This document shows, piece by piece, positions 1 to 8,191 of a stretch of DNA of 15,201 nt. The position numbers were made by a program, and so were the translations under genes. How positions within the stretch are numbered: the stretch's first letter is position 1; every line of letters begins with the position of its first letter. This DNA comes from JANRJY01 sp033763735 (GTDB taxonomy: Bacteria > Bacteroidota > Bacteroidia > Cytophagales > UBA9547). The DNA lies in contig JANRJY010000111.1 in assembly GCA_033763735.1 (NCBI GenBank), positions 1 to 15,201 on the forward strand, written 5' to 3'. The notes under the pieces were generated by a model, which searched no databases, was not told the origin of the DNA, and worked only from the letters and a program-made list of their open reading frames with translations.

Positions 1-57
1 ACCTGTTGAAATTATTATTAAACTAAATAATTTATGCTTCATAATTTGATTCAATTG

Positions 58-81
58 TAAAAATCATTAAAAACATTTAAT
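58..81 (-). terminator. weak terminator-like hairpin after the ABC gene
   Basis: Read on the minus strand, a 6-bp stem (ATTAAA/TTTAAT, loop of 4) is followed by GA and a run of five T. It lies about 20 nt past the stop of the ABC gene, so it could end the operon. The stem has no G-C pair, so this is only a weak call. The rest of bases 1-99 shows nothing else. Confidence 0.3.
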
Positions 82-99
82 AAAGGAAATTTTTTGAAA

Positions 100-3000
100 T
101 TAATTCTCAACATTTTTGTGTCCAAACTTAGAAATAAATCCAAAAAGATTTTTGAAAAATTCAAAATATAAAGTTATCGATAGTATAAATGTAAAAAACC
201 ATACGACACAAATATTAAACCAAAAGGTATCCCAATATTTGCCGAAGAAATGTTTTTGTGGCGCATATAAATGTGATCTGTAATCAAGTGGATTATTGGT
301 TGGTTCTGCAATCAAATAAACAGGGTCCTTGATTTGAACCAGTTTGCCATGATATTCAATAATTTTGTTTTTTGCATTTACATTTTTTACAATATCTGCC
401 AATGATTCATTGTAATAGTTCTTTTTAGTTTCATTGAATAATTTGGCTGTATTTTCTTTTGCTAAAAATTTATTAATTAATTGGTCTTTAATTCCATTTA
501 CTTCTAAATATTTGCGTTCGTAGTATGATTTAATTGTATTAACCGTGTTTTTAAGATTTTCGACAGCACGAACATCAAATTTTTCAAAACACTTGTTCAA
601 GTCTTCTTTATCAATTAACAATTCTTTATTTTCTGATAATTCTGTGAACAATTCGTACTTAATTAATTCCAAATCCTCCTTCAGTATTTTGCTTTTAACA
701 GGATCTCCTGAATACATTTTGGCTTTACATTCATCTATTTTAGCTAACAATTTGGGAGCCCAATAAGCACTTTTATAGTCTTCCCTACTCTCATTCTGTT
801 CAAAACCATAAAATACTTTTTCAAATTTGTTATCCTTAAATTGACGAACTGCAATTCCTTCGTAACCCCAACGTGAAGCCATCATATCTGCAATAATTGG
901 AACTTTGTCTTTTTCACTTAGATATCTATTTAATTTGTCGAAACTAAAAATAGCCCCACTTAATATCATTTGTGGAATAAGCAATAGCGGTATTAATATA
1001 TAAATAGTAACGGCTGAATTGAATGTGGCAGAAATATTTAATCCCATTAAGTTGGCGGTACATGACATGGTAAATAACATAAGCCAATAGCTTAAAGTCA
1101 TGTCTTTAATTCCTAATATAGAGTTGCCTATTACGGCATAGAGCAATGTTTGAATAGCTGAAAGACAGAACATTATAAATATTTTGGAACCAAAATAGCT
1201 TGCCTTGTTAAGGTTTAGAAAGTTTTCACGTTTTCTTATTTTGGCATCTCTTATTATTTCTTCCGCACTTACGGTAAGCCCCATAAAAAGTGCTACAATT
1301 ATGCTCATAAACAGATATGCCGGAATATTCTCATTATTACCAAAATAATAGGTGTCTCCTTTGGGGTCATCGATATATCTAATAATAAAGGACAATAAAA
1401 ATGCAAGTACGGGTGCCTCCAAAAGGTTGATAAGCACATATTGCATATTGCTTACTTTGGAAAGTACATCTCTTTTAGTGAACACCATAAATTGAGTAAA
1501 AAAATTTGGCAAACTCAAACTTTTTGGGGGCGTATCATTCACTGTTTCAATATCTTCCAGTTTCGAGTTCTTATTATAAAATTCATTCCAAATTTTGGAA
1601 GAAATTTTTCTGGTTTCAGTCAAATTGCCATATTCGTCAACTACTTTGGCATCAATGGTATTGAATATCTGTTCCGGATTTACATTACCACAATGGGCAC
1701 ATTGACCTTCTTCAGCATTGATTTGATTGGTAATCTGTTTGAAATAAATTACTGCATTTACTGGATTGCCGTAATAAATTTGATAGCCACCACTGTCTAG
1801 TATTATTACTTTATCAAACATTTTATAAATGTCAGATGAAGGTTGGTGAATAACCACAAAAATGAGTTTCCCTTTTAGAGTTAGCTCTTTAAGTAAGTCA
1901 ATTACGTTTTCAGAATCACGAGAGGATAAACCTGATGTAGGTTCATCCAGAAAAAGAATTGCAGGTTCACGAATGAGTTCAAGTGCAATATTTAATCTTT
2001 TGCGTTGTCCACCACTGATTTTTTTGTTTAAAACATTTCCGACTTTAATCTCTTTTATCTCAAATAACCCTAAGTTTCTCAGGGTTTTATGAACCATCTC
2101 TATAAGTTCAGCTTCAGATAAATTTTTGAAGCATAATTTAGCATTATAATACAGATTTTGATATACAGTAAGTTCTTCAAAAAGAATATCGTCCTGTGCA
2201 ACATATCCAATTACACCTTCAACTTTTTTATGATCTTTAATAATATCAAGTCCATTAATTAATATCTCTCCCTTGGAAGGATATTCAAGTCCTGCTAATA
2301 CATTCAAAAGCGTAGTTTTACCTGCTCCTGAGCCACCCATGATGGCGATTAGTTTACCGGGTCCCTCTTGAATATTAATATCTCTTAGCCCAATATTGCC
2401 ATTTGCAAAATTATATCCAATGTTTTTGGCTTGGAAGGAGATTTTTGGAAAATCCATATCCGTTAAAAAATATGAATGGATATCACTATAATAGATGGGC
2501 TCGCCTATTGGCGGTTTAATAGAGCTACCATAAGCAAAGAGGTTTACTTGATTTTTGTTAACGGGTTGACCATTTAATAAAATTGAGCTTTTGCCTAAAT
2601 ACCTTAAAAAATACATATCTTCAGAAGGTATTCTTATAATAGCTAGTGGGCTATCAATGTCGGTATGAATAATTTTGGCACCATTTTCGATTGCTTCAAT
2701 ATCCGAAGCAACTAAAAGCACTTCCGGAATATTTCTCAAATCCTGTAAATCGGAAGAACGACAAAAAGCTTCAATAGACTTGAATTCATCAGGAAGAATA
2801 TTGAAAACCGTTGAAACGGTATCTATTATTTCGAATTTCTGATTTTTAATACTAATTCCTTTGTTCTCAATATCAATAAGTTCAAATAATCGAATAAGAA
2901 CAATGATTTTTTGTTTTTGGGTAAGAGTTTTATTAATCTTTTTGCAAATAGAAAGGGTTTTGACCGAATCTTTAACAGAAGTTAATTTCTTCTTTTTTGT

Positions 3001-3198
3001 TTCATCCTCTGCATCCGAATCGGACCCTCCACCTAAAAAACTTTCATAAAGCGTCAAATATGAGCCAACCATATCGGCACTTAATTGCTGACGAAGAAAG
3101 TTTTCAATAAACTTTCTTTCTTTTTCGTTTACCCCTTCATCTTGTTTAGTGATGATGGCAAACAATTGCATTAAGGCTTTTAATATTTCTTCGCTCAT
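100..3198 (-). CDS. ABC-2/ABCG-type transporter with TerB-like and FHA-like N-terminal regions
   Basis: This 1032-residue protein fuses an ATPase to a membrane domain. Residues 1-150 are helical and acidic, in the style of TerB/DUF533 domains. Residues 155-250 look like a degenerate FHA-type beta domain. The nucleotide-binding domain (about 253-490) has every motif: Walker A 288-295 with K294, Q335 of the Q-loop, signature ISGGQ 394-398, Walker B ending D418/E419, and H451. A CxxC pair (C500, C503) follows. Five membrane segments fall at about 585-755 and a sixth at 988-1012; a charged insert of about 230 residues (756-987) separates the fifth and sixth. The order ATPase then membrane domain is that of ABCG/white proteins. 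It is the last gene of the operon, 75 nt after the SiaC-like gene. Membrane location and ATP use are well supported. The substrate and direction are unknown, and the FHA and TerB labels are inferred from general look only. Confidence 0.88.
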   Translation of the reverse strand: MSEEILKALMQLFAIITKQDEGVNEKERKFIENFLRQQLSADMVGSYLTLYESFLGGGSDSDAEDETKKKKLTSVKDSVKTLSICKKINKTLTQKQKIIVLIRLFELIDIENKGISIKNQKFEIIDTVSTVFNILPDEFKSIEAFCRSSDLQDLRNIPEVLLVASDIEAIENGAKIIHTDIDSPLAIIRIPSEDMYFLRYLGKSSILLNGQPVNKNQVNLFAYGSSIKPPIGEPIYYSDIHSYFLTDMDFPKISFQAKNIGYNFANGNIGLRDINIQEGPGKLIAIMGGSGAGKTTLLNVLAGLEYPSKGEILINGLDIIKDHKKVEGVIGYVAQDDILFEELTVYQNLYYNAKLCFKNLSEAELIEMVHKTLRNLGLFEIKEIKVGNVLNKKISGGQRKRLNIALELIREPAILFLDEPTSGLSSRDSENVIDLLKELTLKGKLIFVVIHQPSSDIYKMFDKVIILDSGGYQIYYGNPVNAVIYFKQITNQINAEEGQCAHCGNVNPEQIFNTIDAKVVDEYGNLTETRKISSKIWNEFYNKNSKLEDIETVNDTPPKSLSLPNFFTQFMVFTKRDVLSKVSNMQYVLINLLEAPVLAFLLSFIIRYIDDPKGDTYYFGNNENIPAYLFMSIIVALFMGLTVSAEEIIRDAKIRKRENFLNLNKASYFGSKIFIMFCLSAIQTLLYAVIGNSILGIKDMTLSYWLMLFTMSCTANLMGLNISATFNSAVTIYILIPLLLIPQMILSGAIFSFDKLNRYLSEKDKVPIIADMMASRWGYEGIAVRQFKDNKFEKVFYGFEQNESREDYKSAYWAPKLLAKIDECKAKMYSGDPVKSKILKEDLELIKYELFTELSENKELLIDKEDLNKCFEKFDVRAVENLKNTVNTIKSYYERKYLEVNGIKDQLINKFLAKENTAKLFNETKKNYYNESLADIVKNVNAKNKIIEYHGKLVQIKDPVYLIAEPTNNPLDYRSHLYAPQKHFFGKYWDTFWFNICVVWFFTFILSITLYFEFFKNLFGFISKFGHKNVEN

Positions 3199-3220
3199 AT
3201 GGCTATTTTAGAAATAAGAT

Positions 3221-3257
3221 AAAAAGATTAAAGTCAAAATGTTCAATACTTTAATCT
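3221..3257 (-). terminator. intercistronic terminator-like hairpin between the SiaC-like and ABC genes
   Basis: On the minus strand a perfect 10-bp stem (AGATTAAAGT/ACTTTAATCT, 13-nt loop) is followed directly by a T run (plus-strand A 3221-3225). It sits in the only long gap (75 nt) of the operon. It could partly stop transcription and lower ABC expression relative to the signalling genes, or protect the upstream mRNA end. The stem is AT-rich, so full termination is unlikely. Confidence 0.45.
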
Positions 3258-3273
3258 CAGAACTTATATCTGT

Positions 3274-3642
3274 TTAATATGCTTTAATTTCGAATGGTAC
3301 TTCTACCAATTCTGAAAATTCCTCTCCTGCTTCCTGCATGTCTTCATCATCCTCACTATGACTCCAAATCACTTTTACATCCTTTCCTGTGTTTTTAATC
3401 TTCTCAAGTCGGGTAAGTATATCAAGAATCATTTTTGAGGAGGCAGTATTAAAATAATCCAATTTAATGTTAAAATCCATTTTTGAACTTGGTGAGAAAT
3501 TGTCCAACCACTCAAGAATGGGTTTATAAAATGAAGCACAATCCTCAGGTAATGATCTGCCTGAAATTTCATATATGCCATTTGCAGGATCTAACATGAT
3601 TTTGGGAGTATCTTCGGTGCCTTCTAAATTAATGGTACTCAT
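3274..3642 (-). CDS. SiaC-family (DUF1987) regulatory phosphoprotein
   Basis: This small soluble protein of 122 residues fits the SiaC/DUF1987 family in length and pattern. In Pseudomonas aeruginosa, SiaC is phosphorylated on a Thr by SiaB and dephosphorylated by SiaA; the unphosphorylated form binds and activates the diguanylate cyclase SiaD. The matching segment here is LDYFNTASSKMILDIL (61-76), which makes Thr66 the likely phosphosite, with Ser68/Ser69 beside it. The N-terminal part (about 14-30) reads as short beta strands followed by the Asp/Pro-rich turn, and the C-terminus is acidic (96-110). It lies 29 nt after the SiaB-like kinase and 75 nt before the ABC gene. No cyclase gene is in the window, so its binding partner here is unknown. 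The family call is firm; the phosphosite is by analogy. Confidence 0.85.
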   Translation of the reverse strand: MSTINLEGTEDTPKIMLDPANGIYEISGRSLPEDCASFYKPILEWLDNFSPSSKMDFNIKLDYFNTASSKMILDILTRLEKIKNTGKDVKVIWSHSEDDEDMQEAGEEFSELVEVPFEIKAY

Positions 3643-3671
3643 AATGTATATGTATTTTAATTATTAACTGA

Positions 3672-4235
3672 TTAAACTTCTTTGTTTCTGGATATTCTTG
3701 ATTGTAATGAAAAGAATGAAATATTATCATTGATTTTATAAAAATCGTAAGCCAATTTGTTACTAGATTTGCGAGCCATATCAATAAATCCTAAGCCAGC
3801 CCCTCCTTTATCAGAAAGTTCTGTTGAGGAAAGTACGGTCTTGAATAATTCTTTAAGTCCTTCTTTATCTAAGGAATTTATTTGATCTAATTTGTTTTTA
3901 AGACCATCAATTCGATCATTATAAATAATATTTCCTGAGGTGATAGTGTATTCAGAATCTTCTTTTCCAATCATAAAAATTGCAGTATTGAAATCGTCAT
4001 TTTCGCTACCAAATTCTTCTGAGTGCTTACAAATATTTTGAAGACATTCGACCATAACATTGAATACTTTCTTTTTAATAGAAATTTCTTCATTTGTAGT
4101 TTCAAGGTTTTTTTCTGCCATTGAAAGTACTGACTTTGTAATTTCTTGGGTAAACTCTCCTTCATATACCAATATAATATTTTTGGTGGAAAGCGTTGTG
4201 TGTAAGTCGAAAATGTAGTTTAAGTTTTTATCCAT
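3672..4235 (-). CDS. SiaB-family (DUF6272) protein kinase, GHKL type
   Basis: This soluble protein of 187 residues has the two hallmarks of a small GHKL ATP-binding kinase. An N-box-like helix at 57-71 (VFNVMVECLQNICKH) carries E63 and N67. A glycine-rich lid, DKGGAGLGFIDMARKS, is at 142-157. It has no histidine-kinase dimerisation domain, as expected for SiaB or anti-sigma-type kinases that phosphorylate a Ser/Thr on a partner. The partner is almost surely the SiaC-like protein encoded next. It follows the SpoIIE phosphatase gene by 13 nt, so kinase, phosphatase and substrate are made together. In Pseudomonas, SiaB opposes SiaA in setting SiaC phosphorylation. The ATG start at 4235 fits the family length. 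What controls the kinase directly cannot be seen; it has no sensor domain of its own. Confidence 0.83.
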   Translation of the reverse strand: MDKNLNYIFDLHTTLSTKNIILVYEGEFTQEITKSVLSMAEKNLETTNEEISIKKKVFNVMVECLQNICKHSEEFGSENDDFNTAIFMIGKEDSEYTITSGNIIYNDRIDGLKNKLDQINSLDKEGLKELFKTVLSSTELSDKGGAGLGFIDMARKSSNKLAYDFYKINDNISFFSLQSRISRNKEV

Positions 4236-4248
4236 TAGTTTAATATAT

Positions 4249-6843
4249 TCAAAATCTAAATCCTATTAATAATACATCATCCATCTGTTTTCCATTTTGT
4301 TTCCAATCTATGAAAAACTCATTAAATACATGCTCCATTTTGTGAAAATCTTTAACTTTTTCATGTTCCAGAATTATGGATTTGATTTTGGCAGGTCCAA
4401 TCTTTTTTTGTTCAGGTCCCCCGAATTGATCGGGATACCCATCGGAACAAAAGAAAAATGAATCTCCCTTTTTAATCTCAATTTCGTGATTGCTAAATTC
4501 TGTTTGATTTTTAAATAAACCCCCACCTATTGGGAATTTATTCCCTTTATATTCTAAAATTTCGCCTTGCCTTAAATGATATAATGGTCGATGCGCCCCG
4601 GCATAAGAAAGTTTTTTCTTGTTTTTATCAATTTTACAAAGGCATATATCCATTCCATCTTTCATTTCGCTACCTTCCAAATCCTGTTTCAATGTTTTAG
4701 TTACACTTGTATCTAACTTATCCAAAATGGCTCCAGGTTCGGTTATTCTTTGACTTTTTACGATGTCATTTAATAAAAAATAACCGATTAATGAAAGCAT
4801 TGCGCCAGGCACCCCATGTCCGGTACAATCCACAGCCGAAATATAAATTGCATCCTCTGTTTCAACAAACCAAGGGAAGTCACCACTAACTACATCTCTG
4901 GGTTTGTATAACATGAAATATTCGCCCAAAAGCTCTTTTATTCTTTTTTGTTCCGGTAGAATAGCAACCTGAATGCGTTGTGCATAATTGATACTTTCTG
5001 TGATTTTCTTGTTTTTATTCTGAATTTCAAGTTCTGATTTTTTACGTTCTGTAATATCATTTGAAACCAATAGAATAGACTCTATATTATTATCTTCATT
5101 ATATTCCGGAATGGCATTTACATTCATTATTAAACTGCCATTTTTGGTAGGGAAAGGCATTTCGACTTGTATTTTTTGTTTTTGACTCAACACAGTACCT
5201 ATCATTTCTTCCCATGATTTCACTACAGATTCATTCAATCCGGATTCAAAAATTGTTTTTCGAAGAAACTCGTCCGGTGTTTTATCAGTTAAATATTCGA
5301 TAGTTGGGTTAATATAATATATTTTACCTTCACTATTGATACGAGTTATTAAGTCAGGAGAATTTTCGGATAATGATTGCATTTGACTTCGCATACGAGC
5401 CTCTTGTTCTGCTTGTCTACGTTCAGTTATATCTCTTATATTCAAAACAATTCCTTTAATTGATGGATTATTCAGCATGTTTTTACCTGTAACTTCTAAC
5501 CAAATAATTTCACCATTTTTCTTTGTGTAACCATATGAAATTGTCACTTTTTGTGAAGCATCTTTCAAAATAGTTTCAAACATTTCTTTATAATCAATTA
5601 ATCCATCTACACTTATTCGTGAATAATCGGTATCACCAATAACTTCATTAGGATTGTAACCCAAAATAGGATGAAGTGATGGACTAACGTATTGAATTTT
5701 AGCATTATCATCACATATCATAATTACTTCAGATGAGTTTTCAAGAAGTACATTAATACGTTGTTGAGAGTTATTTACTTCTTGAATTTGTTCTTCAAGT
5801 TTAATATTTGATCTTCTTAATTCTTCTTGCGTTGCCTGCATTTCTTCGGCATTCTGTTGCAACACTACGGATTGTTCTTTTAATTCCGAACTCATCCTTT
5901 GAGATTCTGCAAGTAATCGGTTTGTTCTTTCATTAACTTTTAAGTTAAAAATGGTTCGAGCTATAATATCGCTAAGTTCTTCCAAAAATTTCTTTTCAAC
6001 CTCAGTGAATATATTCAAGGAGGCCATTTCAAGTACTCCATATACTTTTTGATCAGTAATTAAAGGAACTATTAATAAACTTTGGGGTTTTTTGTCACCA
6101 AGTAAACCGGAAGTAATGTAGGTATATTTTTCAGGTATTTCAGTTCTGAAAATAGAAGCTTGTTCTAGTACCACAGCTCCAACCAAACCTTGACCCAATT
6201 TAAAAGAAGCTTCAAGTCTTTTTTTCTTATTATAAGCATAACTGCCAATCATATCAACGGTCACTTGTTTTGTATCTTCATCATTTAATATATAAAGTGC
6301 TCCTTGAATGGCGTTGGAACGCTTAGTTAAGTAAGGCAATAAATTATCAGCAAGCACAGTTAGTACATTGTGTGAACGAAGTATAATCCCTACTTCTGCA
6401 ACTCCGGTGATGATCCAATTTTGTTCTTCCTCTTTCTTGTTGGCACGAATTAAGTTATCGCGCATATTTATAAGTGCATTTCCAAGCACATCATTTTCAT
6501 CGTTGGCTTGAAATTCAACGTTTAAATTCCCTGTTCCAATTTTTTCAGCAAAAAGCGTTACTCTTTTGGTGTTTTCACTTTGATGGTCTAAATCCAAACT
6601 AATTGTGTTTAATTTTTTCCCAACATAAAAAGCGCCCAAATAAGCAATTGATGCAAGCACAAATGGTGTAGAACATGTTAATAAAAATACACTATTTGCG
6701 AACAATTCTCCAATCCCTACTTTTTCGGGCCAAAGGAAGTAAGTTAATGTTGGTGCAAAAAAACCAAAAATAAAACTTAATAAAACAACCAAATTTCTGG
6801 TTGAATTAAAATCACTCCTAATTTTCTCTGAAATTAATGCCAT
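4249..6843 (-). CDS. membrane sensor with HAMP-like, GAF, two PAS domains and SpoIIE/PP2C phosphatase
   Basis: This 864-residue protein is the likely phosphatase of the switch (the SiaA role). It has two membrane segments at about 18-38 and 50-75, a HAMP-like stretch at 76-135, a GAF domain at 145-300, a coiled coil at 300-365, PAS/PAC 1 at 365-478 and PAS/PAC 2 at 488-603 (each ending in a DITER motif). After a helical linker (ITESINYAQRIQVAILP) comes the PP2C/SpoIIE domain at 635-864. Metal-binding acidic residues are in place: D655 (SGDF), D672 (DCTGHG), D801 (SDGY) and D855/D856 (MDDVLL). The sequence SGDFPW has Pro where Tyr is usual. Only about 12 residues separate the two membrane segments, so sensing is probably cytoplasmic, through GAF and PAS. 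It lies 6 nt after the GAF gene. Predicted target: phospho-Thr66 of the SiaC-like protein. Ligands are unknown. Confidence 0.88.
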   Translation of the reverse strand: MALISEKIRSDFNSTRNLVVLLSFIFGFFAPTLTYFLWPEKVGIGELFANSVFLLTCSTPFVLASIAYLGAFYVGKKLNTISLDLDHQSENTKRVTLFAEKIGTGNLNVEFQANDENDVLGNALINMRDNLIRANKKEEEQNWIITGVAEVGIILRSHNVLTVLADNLLPYLTKRSNAIQGALYILNDEDTKQVTVDMIGSYAYNKKKRLEASFKLGQGLVGAVVLEQASIFRTEIPEKYTYITSGLLGDKKPQSLLIVPLITDQKVYGVLEMASLNIFTEVEKKFLEELSDIIARTIFNLKVNERTNRLLAESQRMSSELKEQSVVLQQNAEEMQATQEELRRSNIKLEEQIQEVNNSQQRINVLLENSSEVIMICDDNAKIQYVSPSLHPILGYNPNEVIGDTDYSRISVDGLIDYKEMFETILKDASQKVTISYGYTKKNGEIIWLEVTGKNMLNNPSIKGIVLNIRDITERRQAEQEARMRSQMQSLSENSPDLITRINSEGKIYYINPTIEYLTDKTPDEFLRKTIFESGLNESVVKSWEEMIGTVLSQKQKIQVEMPFPTKNGSLIMNVNAIPEYNEDNNIESILLVSNDITERKKSELEIQNKNKKITESINYAQRIQVAILPEQKRIKELLGEYFMLYKPRDVVSGDFPWFVETEDAIYISAVDCTGHGVPGAMLSLIGYFLLNDIVKSQRITEPGAILDKLDTSVTKTLKQDLEGSEMKDGMDICLCKIDKNKKKLSYAGAHRPLYHLRQGEILEYKGNKFPIGGGLFKNQTEFSNHEIEIKKGDSFFFCSDGYPDQFGGPEQKKIGPAKIKSIILEHEKVKDFHKMEHVFNEFFIDWKQNGKQMDDVLLIGFRF

Positions 6844-6849
6844 AATTAT

Positions 6850-7581
6850 CTACTCAATAATAATTTTTTCAATAATTGAATGTATAAAATTCAATTCTAA
6901 CTCAGTTAACTCATGAAAAGTGGCAATTTCAATTACCCCTATGGTTTCATTATTTTTGTTCAAAATAGGTTCTATTAATAGGTTCTTAGGATTTGATTTG
7001 CCCAATCCTGATAATACGGTTAAGTATCCATCTGGGATATTTTTGAGATGAACGGCCTTTCCTTCTTTAGCTACGGTTCCTGAAATACCTTCACCAAATT
7101 CGTATTGAACTACCTGACTTTCAGGTATAGCATAAGCAAAAGATCCAACCAAAGTGATATATTTAATATTATCTTTTTTTGAAGTAGTAAAAAAAGCACC
7201 TTGTACGCCATTTACCTCCAAACACAGTTTACGAATAATAACTTCGTATTGTTCTTTTTTGGTGATTTTTAGGGAATTATTTGCAATAAATTGATCTATC
7301 TTGTTGGCTAATTGGATTTTTCTTTCTTCTTCATCTTTTGCTATTGATTGTTTGATTGAAAATTCATTAATCATACTTTCAACTTTGTTGCTAATAATTG
7401 GTGCGTCAGATTGTACTTTATTATTTGAAAATATTAAATACAACAATGGGATATATGAAAGTATAGATGGAATGGATAGAATAATAAAATCACTTGGAAA
7501 TGTGCTTATTGCTAGGATACAAATATTTGCTAAAAAAAGCACCGAAAAAATTGCCATAAAAATTGTTTTTTGCCTATCCAT
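6850..7581 (-). CDS. membrane-anchored GAF-domain protein
   Basis: This 243-residue protein has two hydrophobic segments (about 7-26 and 31-51), a charged helical linker (65-105) and a C-terminal GAF domain (about 108-243). It has no output domain. The GAF part closely resembles the GAF of the SpoIIE protein encoded 6 nt downstream: both share a GSFAY/GSYAY motif, a G-E/Q-G-I/L-x-G turn, a Y-L/I-T-x-x-SGLG/L motif, and a basic/polar run before LLI-P. The two probably arose by duplication and may sense related ligands or pair with each other. Its gene sits between cheB and the phosphatase gene, and its start at 7581 is 5 nt from the cheB stop. The ligand is unknown, as is whether it acts as a decoy, co-receptor or methylation target. 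Confidence 0.78.
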   Translation of the reverse strand: MDRQKTIFMAIFSVLFLANICILAISTFPSDFIILSIPSILSYIPLLYLIFSNNKVQSDAPIISNKVESMINEFSIKQSIAKDEEERKIQLANKIDQFIANNSLKITKKEQYEVIIRKLCLEVNGVQGAFFTTSKKDNIKYITLVGSFAYAIPESQVVQYEFGEGISGTVAKEGKAVHLKNIPDGYLTVLSGLGKSNPKNLLIEPILNKNNETIGVIEIATFHELTELELNFIHSIIEKIIIE

Positions 7582-7586
7582 AATCT

Positions 7587-8177
7587 TTATAATGTATTTA
7601 AGAATCTAATTATACCTTCTGTGTTTAAAATTAAATCTATTTTTGTAATATTCAAGGCTGCAGTTGTCATAGTGTCAATTGTACATTCTTTTGGGTCTTG
7701 AACAATGGTAAATCCTCCTCGGTCTTTAAGCTTTTTCATTCCTAAAGCACCATCTTTGTTTGCACCTGACAACATTATTCCAATAATTTTATTTTTGTAC
7801 GCATATGAAGCGGTATCAAAAGTGATATCAATTGCAGGCCGAGAATTATTAACCATTTCCTCTGTTGAAAGAGATATTTTATTTCCAAGTTCAATATTCA
7901 TATGATAATTAGCAGGAGCTAAATATACCAAACCTCTTTTAATGTTTTCTTTGTCATCTGGTTCCACGATAGTTTTTTTTGATTTAATTGAAAGTGCCTC
8001 AATAAAACCATTTCTAACATGTTTTAATCTGTGCAAAGCCATAAATATAGGAGGTTCAAATTTGGGATTAATTTCAGCTAATATTTTAGTAATCACCTGA
8101 AAACTACCTGCAGAGCCCCCTATTACCACAGCTTTTATTTGTGATTTATCAAAGTTTTGTATTTGATCGTTTTCCAT
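7587..8177 (-). CDS. cheB: CheB-type protein-glutamate methylesterase without receiver domain
   Basis: This is a stand-alone CheB catalytic domain of 196 residues. CheB removes methyl groups from glutamates placed there by CheR. The catalytic triad is present: Ser22 (in GGSAGS), His49 (in ALHRL) and Asp142 (in LSGANKDGALG). The N-terminal receiver domain of classical CheB (about 150 residues) is missing, so CheA-type phosphorylation cannot control it. I start it at ATG 8177; two TTG codons lie just upstream (8183 and 8180) and would add two residues. With ATG, the gap to the cheR stop is 14 nt. No chemoreceptor, CheA or CheW gene is in the window, so this pair likely serves a non-chemotaxis sensor, perhaps one in this operon. 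The enzyme family is certain; its substrate is inferred. Confidence 0.87.
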   Translation of the reverse strand: MENDQIQNFDKSQIKAVVIGGSAGSFQVITKILAEINPKFEPPIFMALHRLKHVRNGFIEALSIKSKKTIVEPDDKENIKRGLVYLAPANYHMNIELGNKISLSTEEMVNNSRPAIDITFDTASYAYKNKIIGIMLSGANKDGALGMKKLKDRGGFTIVQDPKECTIDTMTTAALNITKIDLILNTEGIIRFLNTL

Positions 8178-8191
8178 CAACAATTAATCAA

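Noticed and set aside
1441..1800. 119-residue plus-strand frame inside the ABC gene
   Set aside because: It is the antisense of a region with strong coding signal (CxxC and linker part of the ABC protein).
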